Shown: positions 1 to 7,217, counted from the first letter of the stretch. The stretch is 7,767 nucleotides of DNA from Chitinophagaceae bacterium (GCA_016741945.1 JACVCQ010000099.1:1-7767); one strand, 5' to 3'. Notes: generated by a model from the letters alone, not told the origin. Made by a program: numbers and translations.

Positions 1-873
1 AGGATCGGTTTTGTCTTTGAATTCATTATAAAAACGCTGACTGGCATCTATACCGGTAACATTGAGGCCAATGGTTTTATAGGTATCGAGTACTTGTTTG
101 AACTCGTCTTTTCTAAGTACACCATTATCTACGAATATTCCATGCAGTCGGTTTCCAATCGCTTTCCTGTTAAGGGTGGCGGCAACTGTACTATCAACAC
201 CACCACTCAGTGCCATGATCACATGATGATCACCGATCTGTTGCTTTAATTGTTCAACCGTTTCATGTACAAAAGAAGCGGGTGTCCAATCTTGCATGCA
301 ATGGCAGATATTAACTAAAAAGTTACGAATAATTTTTTTGCCTTCAGTAGAATGATATACTTCCGGATGAAATTGAATACCATACAGTGGACAGGTATCT
401 GTTCCATTTTTTTTGAAAGCAGCTACTGGAATACTTTCTGTTACAGCGGTGATTTCAAAACCTTCTGGTAATGTAACAATTGAATCGCTATGACTCATCC
501 ATACCTGCGAGCCATTGGATACACCCATCAAAAGTTGGTCTTCTTTTAGCACTTCCATTTTCGCGCGACCGTATTCCCTTTTATTTGACTTATCTATACG
601 TCCTCCAAAATTCTTAGCGGTTAGTTGTGCACCATAACAAACTCCCAGTACAGGTAGTTTGCTGATCATAGCAGCAATGTCAACATTGGGAGCATTCTCT
701 TCATTGACACTGAAAGGAGAACCACTGAGTATAATGCCTTTTAAGCCTTTTTCATATTGAAAAGGTTTATGAAATGGGATGATTTCACAATACACATTGG
801 CTTCACGAACAGCCCTAGCAATCAGTTGGGTATACTGACTACCAAAGTCAAGAATGAGGATTTTTTCTGTCAT
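1..873 (-). CDS. guaA: GMP synthase (glutamine-hydrolysing), N-terminal 291 residues, cut by window edge
   Basis: Cytosolic enzyme of de novo purine synthesis that converts XMP, ATP and glutamine to GMP. I translated the minus strand from the ATG at 873-871: it stays open for 291 codons to the left edge, so the C-terminal part (XMP-binding dimerisation domain and the rest of the ATPase domain) lies outside. It opens with MTEKILILDFGSQYTQLIAR, the usual start of the class I glutamine amidotransferase domain. The GATase triad is visible: Cys79 in GVCYG, His169 and Glu171 in QFHPEV. The ATP-pyrophosphatase P-loop SGGVDS is at residues 223-228. No stop or frameshift is seen. It is divergent from the lipoprotein gene across 118 bp. 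There is no Shine-Dalgarno, as is normal in Bacteroidota; a near-consensus -7 box lies 4 nt before the ATG. The identification is secure. Confidence 0.97.
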   Translation of the reverse strand, partial: MTEKILILDFGSQYTQLIARAVREANVYCEIIPFHKPFQYEKGLKGIILSGSPFSVNEENAPNVDIAAMISKLPVLGVCYGAQLTAKNFGGRIDKSNKREYGRAKMEVLKEDQLLMGVSNGSQVWMSHSDSIVTLPEGFEITAVTESIPVAAFKKNGTDTCPLYGIQFHPEVYHSTEGKKIIRNFLVNICHCMQDWTPASFVHETVEQLKQQIGDHHVIMALSGGVDSTVAATLNRKAIGNRLHGIFVDNGVLRKDEFKQVLDTYKTIGLNVTGIDASQRFYNEFKDKTDP

Positions 874-877
874 GCCG

Positions 878-885
878 CGAAGGTA
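878..885 (-). promoter_or_regulatory. Possible Bacteroidota -7 promoter box of guaA
   Basis: Read on the minus strand, TACCTTCG matches the Bacteroidota sigma-ABfr -7 consensus TAnnTTTG except for one C. It ends only 4 nt before the guaA ATG, so a start site at the usual distance would fall at or beside the ATG, giving a leaderless or nearly leaderless mRNA. I see no clear -33 TTG at the right distance. This is a match to a short motif only. Confidence 0.3.
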
Positions 886-898
886 AATGAAATTTGGT

Positions 899-910
899 GG
901 TCTTTAGACC
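899..910. promoter_or_regulatory. 12-bp near-perfect palindrome, possible operator
   Basis: GGTCTTTAGACC has two 5-bp complementary arms (GGTCT and AGACC) around a TT centre. It lies in the 118-bp gap between divergent guaA and the lipoprotein gene, about 25 bp upstream of the guaA start. A dimeric repressor could bind here, but a palindrome this short in an AT-rich spacer could be chance. No second copy was found in the window. Confidence 0.2.
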
Positions 911-991
911 GTATAAATGGTCATAAAATCCACAGGAATGGTGATGGATTCAGGGCTCTTTTTGATAATTTCGAGGTCTTAAACTAAAAAC

Positions 992-1714
992 ATGAGAATT
1001 TTTTTCATCACAGTGGCTTTGGTTTCCCTGCTGGTTTCCTGTGTATTTATTGGGTCAAAACGTGTGAAGGGGAATGGAAATGTAACACTTGAGGAGAGGA
1101 CCGGACTTACCGCCAGAAAAATCCATTTAAAAGGCTTCATGGATGTAGCATTAACCCAAGGTGCCGGTACAACTGTAAAAGTAGAAGCAGACGAAAATCT
1201 TCAGGAATATATTATTACAGAAATGGAAGGTGATGAACTGGTGGTAAAAATGAGAGGCAATATTAATTTTATTACCAGTGAAAAGTTGAAAGTATATATT
1301 ACCACTGCCCAACTTGAGCAGTTAAAATTATCAGGTTCAGGTAATATCGTTGGAATGAATAAGTTTACCGGCTCTGATCGTTTGAAAGTGAGTGTTTCCG
1401 GTGTGGGTGATCTAAGGTTGGAAACCAACACCCCCGAGCTGGATGCAAAAATCAGCGGTAGTGGCTCATTGGTGCTTTCAGGAGAAACTCGAGATGCGAA
1501 AATTCAAATTAGTGGTATTGGTGACTGTAATGCATCAGAGTTAAAAGCAGAAAATGCTTCTGTGAAAATCTCAGGTAGCGGCGATGTTAAAATATTTGCC
1601 GATAATAAATTGGATGTATCTATCAGCGGCATCGGTTCAGTGTATTACAAAGGAGAGGCTATGGTATCACAGAAAGTAAGTGGTAGTGGAGAAGTCAAAC
1701 GTTTGCAACAATAA
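992..1714 (+). CDS. Lipoprotein with head-GIN domain (DUF2807), putative adhesin-like beta repeat
   Basis: 240-residue cell-envelope lipoprotein of unknown function. Residues 1-16 form a lipoprotein signal (MRIFF, then a hydrophobic core) ending in the lipobox LVSC, with Cys17 the predicted acylated residue. No acidic run follows the Cys, so a surface-export signal is not obvious. Residues about 25-110 match the first half of the head-GIN domain: GNGNV at 27-31, then VALTQG and VEADENL. From residue 111 to the end are seven SGxG repeats (114, 136, 155, 174, 194, 212 and 230) spaced 18-22 residues, as expected for a stacked beta fold. The third position alternates Ser with Val/Ile. The family is very common in Bacteroidota; the 'auto-transporter adhesin' name is only putative. 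ATG 992 is preceded by an A-rich stretch and no Shine-Dalgarno. A strong terminator follows, so the gene is probably monocistronic. Confidence 0.9.
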   Translation: MRIFFITVALVSLLVSCVFIGSKRVKGNGNVTLEERTGLTARKIHLKGFMDVALTQGAGTTVKVEADENLQEYIITEMEGDELVVKMRGNINFITSEKLKVYITTAQLEQLKLSGSGNIVGMNKFTGSDRLKVSVSGVGDLRLETNTPELDAKISGSGSLVLSGETRDAKIQISGIGDCNASELKAENASVKISGSGDVKIFADNKLDVSISGIGSVYYKGEAMVSQKVSGSGEVKRLQQ

Positions 1715-1723
1715 TAATACAAG

Positions 1724-1752
1724 AAAGGTAACTCTTCCGGGTTACCTTTTTT
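1724..1752 (+). terminator. Intrinsic terminator of the head-GIN lipoprotein gene
   Basis: A 9-bp perfect stem (AAAGGTAAC at 1724-1732 with GTTACCTTT at 1741-1749) encloses an 8-nt loop. The T-run at 1747-1752 overlaps the stem's 3' arm. It starts 9 nt after the lipoprotein stop codon and separates that gene from the MFS gene downstream. The reverse strand has only a weak, interrupted T-run, so I call it one-directional. Confidence 0.88.
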
Positions 1753-1800
1753 AGTCTCTGTTATTAATCTTACTCTCACGGATTTTTTAAAAGACGATCT

Positions 1801-2988
1801 ATGAACTGGAAAGAAAGGATTTTATTGATTTTACTGGCTAGTGTAAACTTTACCCATATTCTCGATTTCATGGTGATGATGCCATTGGGTAATTTTTTAA
1901 TGCCTTATTTTAACATTACGCCCGGTCAGTTCAGTGTGATAGTGGCTTCTTATAGCATCAGCGCAGCTGTATCAGGTTTTGCAGCTGCTTTTTTTGTTGA
2001 TGGATATGATAGAAAAAAAGTATTGTTATTTGGTTATATCGGGTTTACCATCGGAACCATTTGTTGTGGAATAGCACCTTCTTATTTCTTTTTATTGATA
2101 GCAAGGATTACAGCAGGTTTATTTGGCGGATTAATCGGTGCGCAGGTATTAAGTATTGTTGCGGATAGTTTCCCATATGAAAAGAGAGGACAAGCCATGG
2201 GAATTTTATTTTCAGCTTTTTCATTGGCATCCATTGTAGGAGTGCCCTCTGCTTTGTATTTGGCCGGATGGCTAGGATGGCATTCCCCCTTTTTATCAAT
2301 AGGGGGGTTGGGTATTATGATCACCATACTATTAATGCGCTACTTGCCTTCTATGTCTGCGCATATTCATGGAGAAAGAGTAAAACCTTTTGTTATGCTG
2401 AAAAATGTATTGACCAGTAGGGTACAATTGGTAGCATTGGGGTTATCAGGCACCTTGATGTTAGGACATTTTCTGATCATTCCTTTTTTAAATCCATATA
2501 TGGAGTTCAATGTACGATTTACAGATACACAACGTAATATGATTTATATGGTTGGAGGTATCGCTACATTTATTACTTCACCATTGATTGGTAAGATGGC
2601 AGATAAGTATGGAAAACACAACACTTTTATGTTTTTTGCAATGGTATCATTAATACCTATTTTTCTTATTACTAATATGCCTGCCATCAAATATTATTAT
2701 GTATTGATCGTTACCGGAATTTGGTTTGTTCTAAGTACAGGAAGAGGTATTCCAGCCCAAGCTATTATTAGTAATGTGGTGCCGGCAGAGCAAAGAGGTA
2801 GTTTTATGAGCTTTAATGGATCTATTCAGCAATTATTTTCAGGAATAGCCTCATTAATCGCCGGAATGATTGTTATTAGCAAACCTGATCATACTATTGT
2901 CCATTACTCGTGGGTAGGCTATCTAAGCATTGTGATTGTACTCTTTTCTGTTTTTATTGCGAAGAAGTTGAGGGGATACGAGCAGTAG
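1801..2988 (+). CDS. MFS transporter, DHA1/AraJ-like drug or sugar efflux type, 12 TM segments
   Basis: 395-residue inner-membrane protein, normal length for a 12-helix major facilitator. By eye, hydrophobic segments recur throughout, with a basic loop near residues 190-205 joining the two six-helix halves. Family marks: Asp22 in LDFMVMMPLG of helix 1 (motif D, typical of DHA1 proton antiporters); a motif A-like loop 2-3 with Asp67, Asp70, Arg71, Lys72 and Lys73; Arg102 at the start of helix 4 (motif B); GVPSALYLAGWLGWHSPF at 147-164 (degenerate motif C region); and a second-half motif A-like GKMADKYGKH at 264-273. These suggest proton-coupled export, but the substrate cannot be read from sequence. 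It lies 86 bp after the lipoprotein gene, beyond a terminator, so it probably has its own promoter, although I see no convincing box. It ends in TAG and converges on the M14 peptidase. Confidence 0.9.
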   Translation: MNWKERILLILLASVNFTHILDFMVMMPLGNFLMPYFNITPGQFSVIVASYSISAAVSGFAAAFFVDGYDRKKVLLFGYIGFTIGTICCGIAPSYFFLLIARITAGLFGGLIGAQVLSIVADSFPYEKRGQAMGILFSAFSLASIVGVPSALYLAGWLGWHSPFLSIGGLGIMITILLMRYLPSMSAHIHGERVKPFVMLKNVLTSRVQLVALGLSGTLMLGHFLIIPFLNPYMEFNVRFTDTQRNMIYMVGGIATFITSPLIGKMADKYGKHNTFMFFAMVSLIPIFLITNMPAIKYYYVLIVTGIWFVLSTGRGIPAQAIISNVVPAEQRGSFMSFNGSIQQLFSGIASLIAGMIVISKPDHTIVHYSWVGYLSIVIVLFSVFIAKKLRGYEQ

Positions 2989-3008
2989 TTGCAGATAGCT
3001 AATAGTTC

Positions 3009-3069
3009 ATAGTTTATAGCAGGAATGATATGAATTGCTCAATATTTTCTACCATACGCTATAAACTAT
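3009..3069. repeat. 12-bp perfect inverted repeat between convergent genes
   Basis: ATAGTTTATAGC at 3009-3020 is perfectly complementary to GCTATAAACTAT at 3058-3069, with a 37-nt spacer. It lies in the 84-bp gap between the stop of the MFS gene (plus) and the full-length stop of the peptidase frame (minus). Further TAG-rich echoes (ATAGCTAATAGTTCATAG) lie just left of the first arm. No T-run follows either arm and the loop is long, so it is not a textbook terminator. It could be a bidirectional 3'-end structure or one copy of a dispersed intergenic repeat. Confidence 0.6.
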
Positions 3070-3072
3070 TAC

Positions 3073-4797
3073 TTACTTCAACCTGAACACCGGATACCTC
3101 ATATGTGCAGGCTCATAATAAGGTGATTTTTTGTAGATAAAATCTAGTTGTGCATTCGCAGATGCTGCAAATTTTTCATCTGTTTTCTTTTTGGCATCGA
3201 GTTCGGCTTTTAGTTCGGGATGTTGCTGTAAATAAGTGGCGGCAACATCTTCCCATCTGTAATTGCTATAGCCTTCTTTTTGCTGTAGAATGGCATCAAA
3301 AAAATTCCAAGAAAAGTAACCATCATCTGTGCCTGTTTCTTAGGTTTCGATTAGGAAACGATCTGCCGCTTGTCCAGTATAAATGAGGTAGTCTCCTTTT
3401 AGAAAACGAATATTTTCTTCTTGTTGCGATACACGAATTCCCGATTGTCGATAATGCTTTTCAAATGATCTGGTAGCTGTTCTGTAGTCAGTAATTCTGG
3501 ATACTTCTACTTCAATCACAGTATCTTTCTTTAGTCTTTCCATAGCAACTTTGTTAAGAGCTAACCTTTCAATCACTTCATGCCAACCTTGTGGAATAAT
3601 ATAGGCTTTGGGTTTACTGACTAACTGTTCACCTTTAAAATAGTTATAATACTTAATCTCTTTGGTATATGGTTTTGATCTGTCATAATACATTCTGCTC
3701 ATACCAGTTACTTCACTGATCTTCTGAGCGGAAGCATATCCCATGAACTTGATTTGATCAAAGCGAGTTGTATCTACACGATAGGTTTGTGGAAATTCTT
3801 GTTGCTGTTTTACTGCATCAATGGCTTTTTTTCTCGTTGTTTTAATTACAGTAGCCTGTTTTGATCCTTCTTCCAGAAATGTTTGCATCAAATCATAGGT
3901 ACTCTTTACGCGCTGGTCATAGGGTTTTAGCATGTGTGTCTCAGGCATAAATGCCATAGTCTGAAACAAAGCAGCATAACCACTACTATACCTTGGTGCA
4001 TCATAAAAAGCAGTCCAGTTTCTTTCTGGATTTCCACCCTCAAAGCTTACATAAGGAATCAGATTCCAGTTTTTTTGCTCCATTCCTTTGTATAGCGAGG
4101 GCTCAAAAATATCATGTAGATATTTGCCCATTATTGGACCTAATTTATTGTGTTGAGAAGTCAATAATGTCATTGTATGCTGGTAATCAGCGCCATCGCT
4201 CACATGATTATCTACCAGTATGTCTGGATTCAAGTAATGAAAAATCTTTGCAAATGCTTTTGCATTACGACTATCGGCTTTAATGAAATCACGATTTAAG
4301 TCAAGATTCTGGGCATTACCCCGAAAGCCATAGCTTTCTGGTCCGTTTTGATTGACTCTTGAAAAAGCTGTTCTATTCAAACTTCCACCGATATTATAAA
4401 CAGGAATGATGCCTAAGACCACATTATCAGGAGATTTGATTTTACCTGTAGCCAGATCTCGTAAAAACATCATACTAGCATCAATACCATCGGGCTCTCC
4501 CGGATGAATGCCATTATTAATCATGATTACTAGTTTATTCTTTTGATGCCAGATTTCAGGGTTATGGGTTGCATCACTGCTGAAAAGTACCAGGTGTAAG
4601 GGATATCCGGCATCTGTGAGCCCAAATTGTTTAATATGTATGGTGGAAAAAGCGGCATCTAATGCAGTATAGTAACGGATACACTCCTCATAGGTAACGG
4701 TCTGTTTACCTGTTGATTGTTCAAAAATTGTTTGCCATTTCTGTGCAAATAATGGTTGATACAGAAATAGTTGTAGGATAAGCAGTATTTTTTTCAT
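3073..4797 (-). pseudogene. Secreted M14-family zinc carboxypeptidase, interrupted by an in-frame TAA at 3340-3342
   Basis: Exported zinc peptidase of the M14 (carboxypeptidase A-like) superfamily. Counting from the ATG at 4797, residues 1-18 form a Sec signal (MKKILLILQLFLYQPLFA). M14 residues are present: His98 and Glu101 in HPGEPDG, Asn168-Arg169 in LDLNRDF, His198 in DNHVSDGADY as third zinc ligand, and Glu286 in MPETHML as the likely catalytic base. The frame stops at codon 486 (TAA, 3342-3340), then continues unbroken for 88 codons, including DGYFSWNFFDAILQQKEGY and a YEPAHMRYPVFRLK end, to TAA at 3073-3075. That tail is what I expect of this family's C-terminus, and Leu is expected at the stop, so TTA to TAA is one change. 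The product would be 485 residues instead of 574: catalytic residues kept, C-terminal domain lost. An upstream in-frame TTG at 4806 is a poorer start. It may be a real pseudogene, a sequence error or a readthrough gene. Confidence 0.85.
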
Positions 4798-4827
4798 TAT
4801 TTTCAATTTGAAAATTTATTCAAAGTA

Positions 4828-5508
4828 ATGGAAAACCTGCATAGTATTCTACTAGTTGAAGATGAAGCCAAACTTGGTCCAATTATCAGGGATGAACTTA
4901 GGCGTCAGGGATACTTGGTAGATCTAGCCATAGATGGAAAAGAAGCCGAAGAAGCATTTCAAAACAAACTATATTCAATTGTTTTACTCGATGTGAATCT
5001 CCCCTACAAAAGCGGACTCGATCTCTGCAAAGAATTCAGGGCAGTTAATAAAACGATTCCTATTATCATGTTGACTGCTATTGGTCAGATTCAGGATAAA
5101 GTAGAAGCATTTGATCTGGGTGCGGATGATTACCTCGTTAAGCCTTTTCATTTCGAAGAATTGTTTGTTCGCGTTAAGGCTTTACTTAAAAGAACTGATA
5201 AAGGGCAAGAAGATGAGAAAATTGTTGTTGATGATCTTACCATCGATATGAAGAATAAATCTGTAGTAAGGGGAGGGATGAATATTAACCTTACAGCCAA
5301 AGAATTTACATTGCTTACTTTATTAGCACGTAATCGTGAAAGAGTAATTTCCAAACAGGAAATTTTAGAAAAGGTTTGGGATTTGACTTTTGATACGGGT
5401 ACGAATACCATTGAAGTGTACATCAGTTTTCTTCGAAATAAAATTGATAAACCTTTTGAGCAAAAACTAATCCATACCAAACCTGGATTTGGTTATTACA
5501 TCAAATAA
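4828..5508 (+). CDS. OmpR/PhoB-family DNA-binding response regulator
   Basis: 226-residue cytoplasmic transcription factor, normal length for the OmpR family. The receiver domain (about 5-120) has the acidic pair Glu11-Asp12, phospho-acceptor Asp55 in LLDVNLP, Thr83 in MLTA and Lys105 in LVKPF, so it looks fully phosphorylatable. The winged-helix DNA-binding domain (about 130-226) shows the usual LTAKEFTLLTLLARN, then VISKQEILEKVW, then a recognition helix NTIEVYISFLRNKID and the hairpin wing HTKPGFGYYIK. It is the first gene of an operon with the kinase, 9 nt downstream, and is certainly that kinase's partner. Only 30 bp separates its ATG from the divergent peptidase ATG, so its promoter must be compressed into that gap or lie inside the peptidase's signal-peptide codons. 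The target genes are unknown; the peptidase and autoregulation are possible by position only. Confidence 0.95.
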   Translation: MENLHSILLVEDEAKLGPIIRDELRRQGYLVDLAIDGKEAEEAFQNKLYSIVLLDVNLPYKSGLDLCKEFRAVNKTIPIIMLTAIGQIQDKVEAFDLGADDYLVKPFHFEELFVRVKALLKRTDKGQEDEKIVVDDLTIDMKNKSVVRGGMNINLTAKEFTLLTLLARNRERVISKQEILEKVWDLTFDTGTNTIEVYISFLRNKIDKPFEQKLIHTKPGFGYYIK

Positions 5509-5517
5509 ATATAGAGG

Positions 5518-6906
5518 ATGAGTTTTAAACTCCGTTTTGTTCTTCGTTTTACAGCTGTAGTGGCATTGATTTTGTTAAGTTGTTTTATTGCCATTTATTT
5601 TTTGTATGCCAATTTTCGAAAAGAAGAATTTACAAAACGATTGCATCATGAAGGAGAGGAATTCTATGGTTTTTATCAAAAACAACTTCAATATCAATCA
5701 CCCGTAGAACTGGTTTTTTTTAATGAGATTCAGAAAAATATTCTTGCAGGTGAAGAAATAGTGATTCTGGATTCAGCACAAAAAATAGTATTTACATATC
5801 CTGCTACTATACAAATAGGCGCTTATCAAAAAATAATTAATGATCTTAAAGCAAATAAGGAACTTGAACAGATAGTGCAGGATAGATTTTATGCCAATGT
5901 ATATTTCCCATCTGATAATGCCAATGTAATTATTTCAGGTATTGATGTAATAGGCCAACAACAATTATCAAGATTGATTTGGATTTTATTTTTTGGATTT
6001 ACGATTGCAGTTTTGATAACCGGAGTTCTTTCTTACTGGTTGAGTAAATCTTTTACAGCACCACTCTTAGAGCTTGGAAAGCAAATGGCTGATATTACAG
6101 GAGTTGATTTAAAGAAAAGAATTCCTGAAAATGCACAGCTCGCCGAAATCAATTTGATTGCAAGTAAATTTAATGCAATGCTTGCGCGTTTGGAGAAAAC
6201 TTTTGAATTTCAGCGAAGTTTCGTGCACCATGCTTCACATGAATTGAGGACACCTTTAGCAACCATGTTATCTCATACAGAGTCTGCTTTGAAAAACCAT
6301 CTGAGTGAAGAAGAATACAGAACTGTTCTAGCCTCTTTACAGCAGGATCAGGAACGAATGATTGAACTCACCAACTCACGGTTATTGATCTCTCAGTTTG
6401 AGCAGCAGGGTTTCGATAAAGGATGGCCCATTTGTAGAGTGGATGAGATATTGTATGATTTGATCAGTATCAGCGTAAAAATGTTTCCTGATATTGGAAT
6501 ATCGTTGGTTTTTGCAAATACACCTTCTTCAGATGACGATCTGAATGTTCGGGGTAATGAAGCCTTATTAAAATCGATGTTTAGTAACCTTATTCGAAAT
6601 GGATATCTTTATTCTATCAATAAAAAAGTAGAGATTATTCTGGAATTCATAGAACATGACATTCTCGTGCATGTGGAAACAAAAGGAGATCATCTCAATG
6701 AGGAAGAAAGGGAAAAAATCATGATCCCCTTTTTCAGGGGGCAACAAGCACAACAAAAAGCTTCCGGTGTTGGATTGGGCTTAACCATCGTACATCGAAT
6801 CTTAAAGATGCATAGAGGCAGTTTAACCTATACTCCCATGTTCAGTGAAGTGAATCGATTTACTGTTTCATTACCCAAATCTACCCCATTAAAAAACCAG
6901 CCATAG
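5518..6906 (+). CDS. Membrane sensor histidine kinase with degenerate G1 box
   Basis: 462-residue inner-membrane kinase paired with the response regulator 9 nt upstream. Order of parts: TM1 about 8-30; periplasmic sensor region about 31-150 with no motif I recognise; TM2 about 151-174; HAMP about 175-228 with the usual Pro182; HisKA with phospho-acceptor His241 in ASHELRTPLATM; and HATPase_c about 340-455. In the ATPase domain the N box (SNLIRNG, Asn357 and Asn361), F box (PFFRG, 404-408) and G2 box (SGVGLGL, 416-422) are good. The G1 box, normally DxGxG, reads TKGDH at 388-392: the adenine-contacting Asp is Thr and the second Gly is His. Autokinase activity may therefore be weak or lost, with phosphatase or HAMP signalling kept. 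ATG 5518 has GAGG directly against it, too close to act as a Shine-Dalgarno. The TAG stop lies within the rpsT terminator hairpin. Confidence 0.93.
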   Translation: MSFKLRFVLRFTAVVALILLSCFIAIYFLYANFRKEEFTKRLHHEGEEFYGFYQKQLQYQSPVELVFFNEIQKNILAGEEIVILDSAQKIVFTYPATIQIGAYQKIINDLKANKELEQIVQDRFYANVYFPSDNANVIISGIDVIGQQQLSRLIWILFFGFTIAVLITGVLSYWLSKSFTAPLLELGKQMADITGVDLKKRIPENAQLAEINLIASKFNAMLARLEKTFEFQRSFVHHASHELRTPLATMLSHTESALKNHLSEEEYRTVLASLQQDQERMIELTNSRLLISQFEQQGFDKGWPICRVDEILYDLISISVKMFPDIGISLVFANTPSSDDDLNVRGNEALLKSMFSNLIRNGYLYSINKKVEIILEFIEHDILVHVETKGDHLNEEEREKIMIPFFRGQQAQQKASGVGLGLTIVHRILKMHRGSLTYTPMFSEVNRFTVSLPKSTPLKNQP

Positions 6907-6913
6907 GCTGGTT
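6891..6913 (-). terminator. Intrinsic terminator of rpsT, overlapping the 3' end of the kinase gene
   Basis: On the minus strand, AACCAGCC (6913-6906), a 3-nt loop TAT and GGCTGGTT (6902-6895) form a perfect 8-bp GC-rich stem. It runs straight into a T-run (complement of the A-run at 6891-6896). It begins 28 nt after the rpsT stop codon. On the plus strand the hairpin is followed by CAAAATATTC with no T-run, so it should terminate rpsT and not the kinase mRNA. It lies over the last four sense codons and the TAG stop of the kinase gene. Confidence 0.87.
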
Positions 6914-6941
6914 CAAAATATTCTAACGAAAAACTTAATAA

Positions 6942-7196
6942 TTAAGCTGTTACGTTTGCTTTCTTCGCTAATTTGCTCTTTAGGTTAGCCGCTTTATTCT
7001 TATGGATGATACCACGCTTTGCTAACTTATCGATCATCGAAATAACGTTCGGCAGCTCTTCGGTATATGCTTTTACATCAGTACCGGCTTTCAAGTCGCG
7101 GATAGCATTACGGGTTGTTTTACCATAATAACGATTACGATCACGACGCTTAGCAGCTTGTCTCACATCTTTCTTTGTAGCTGAATGATTTGCCAT
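6942..7196 (-). CDS. rpsT: 30S ribosomal protein S20
   Basis: 84-residue, highly basic small-subunit protein that binds 16S rRNA early in assembly. It begins MANHSATKKDVRQAAKRRDR, has the three-helix S20 pattern with RNAIRDLKAG and a KRGIIHKNKAANLKSKLAK C-terminal helix, and matches the family's usual length of about 85 residues. The start is ATG 7196-7194 and the stop is TAA. It stands alone, as rpsT commonly does: a perfect -7 box lies 21 nt upstream and its own terminator lies 28 nt downstream. It converges on the histidine kinase gene and diverges from sucA. No Shine-Dalgarno is seen; a GAAAAAAAAGAAC tract precedes the ATG, A-rich as in other highly expressed Bacteroidota genes. Confidence 0.97.
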   Translation of the reverse strand: MANHSATKKDVRQAAKRRDRNRYYGKTTRNAIRDLKAGTDVKAYTEELPNVISMIDKLAKRGIIHKNKAANLKSKLAKKANVTA

Positions 7197-7217
7197 TGTT
7201 CTTTTTTTTCAGGACGG

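Noticed and set aside
757..987. Plus-strand open frame of 76 codons ending just before the lipoprotein gene
   Set aside because: Half of it is antisense to well-conserved guaA codons. The remainder crosses the divergent promoter gap, and the protein resembles nothing I recognise.
3076..3339. Downstream part of the peptidase as a separate small gene
   Set aside because: It has no start codon near its beginning; the only ATG is close to the end. Its sequence is the tail of the M14 protein in the same frame.
3150..3386. Plus-strand open frame of 78 codons
   Set aside because: It lies opposite the C-terminal continuation of the M14 peptidase, which explains the coding signal.
3993..4283. Plus-strand open frame of 96 codons inside the peptidase gene
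   Set aside because: It is antisense to the M14 catalytic domain. The other short frames at 1201-1431, 2082-2327 and 6568-6756 are shadows for the same reason.
4804..4806. TTG as the start of the peptidase
   Set aside because: It adds only three residues before ATG 4797, which already begins a textbook signal peptide (MKKILLI).
5148..5480. Minus-strand open frame of 110 codons inside the response regulator gene
   Set aside because: It is antisense to the conserved DNA-binding domain; the opposite strand carries the real family match.
6891..6913. Hairpin as terminator of the kinase operon on the plus strand
   Set aside because: The T-run is present only on the minus strand; the plus strand continues CAAAATATTC.
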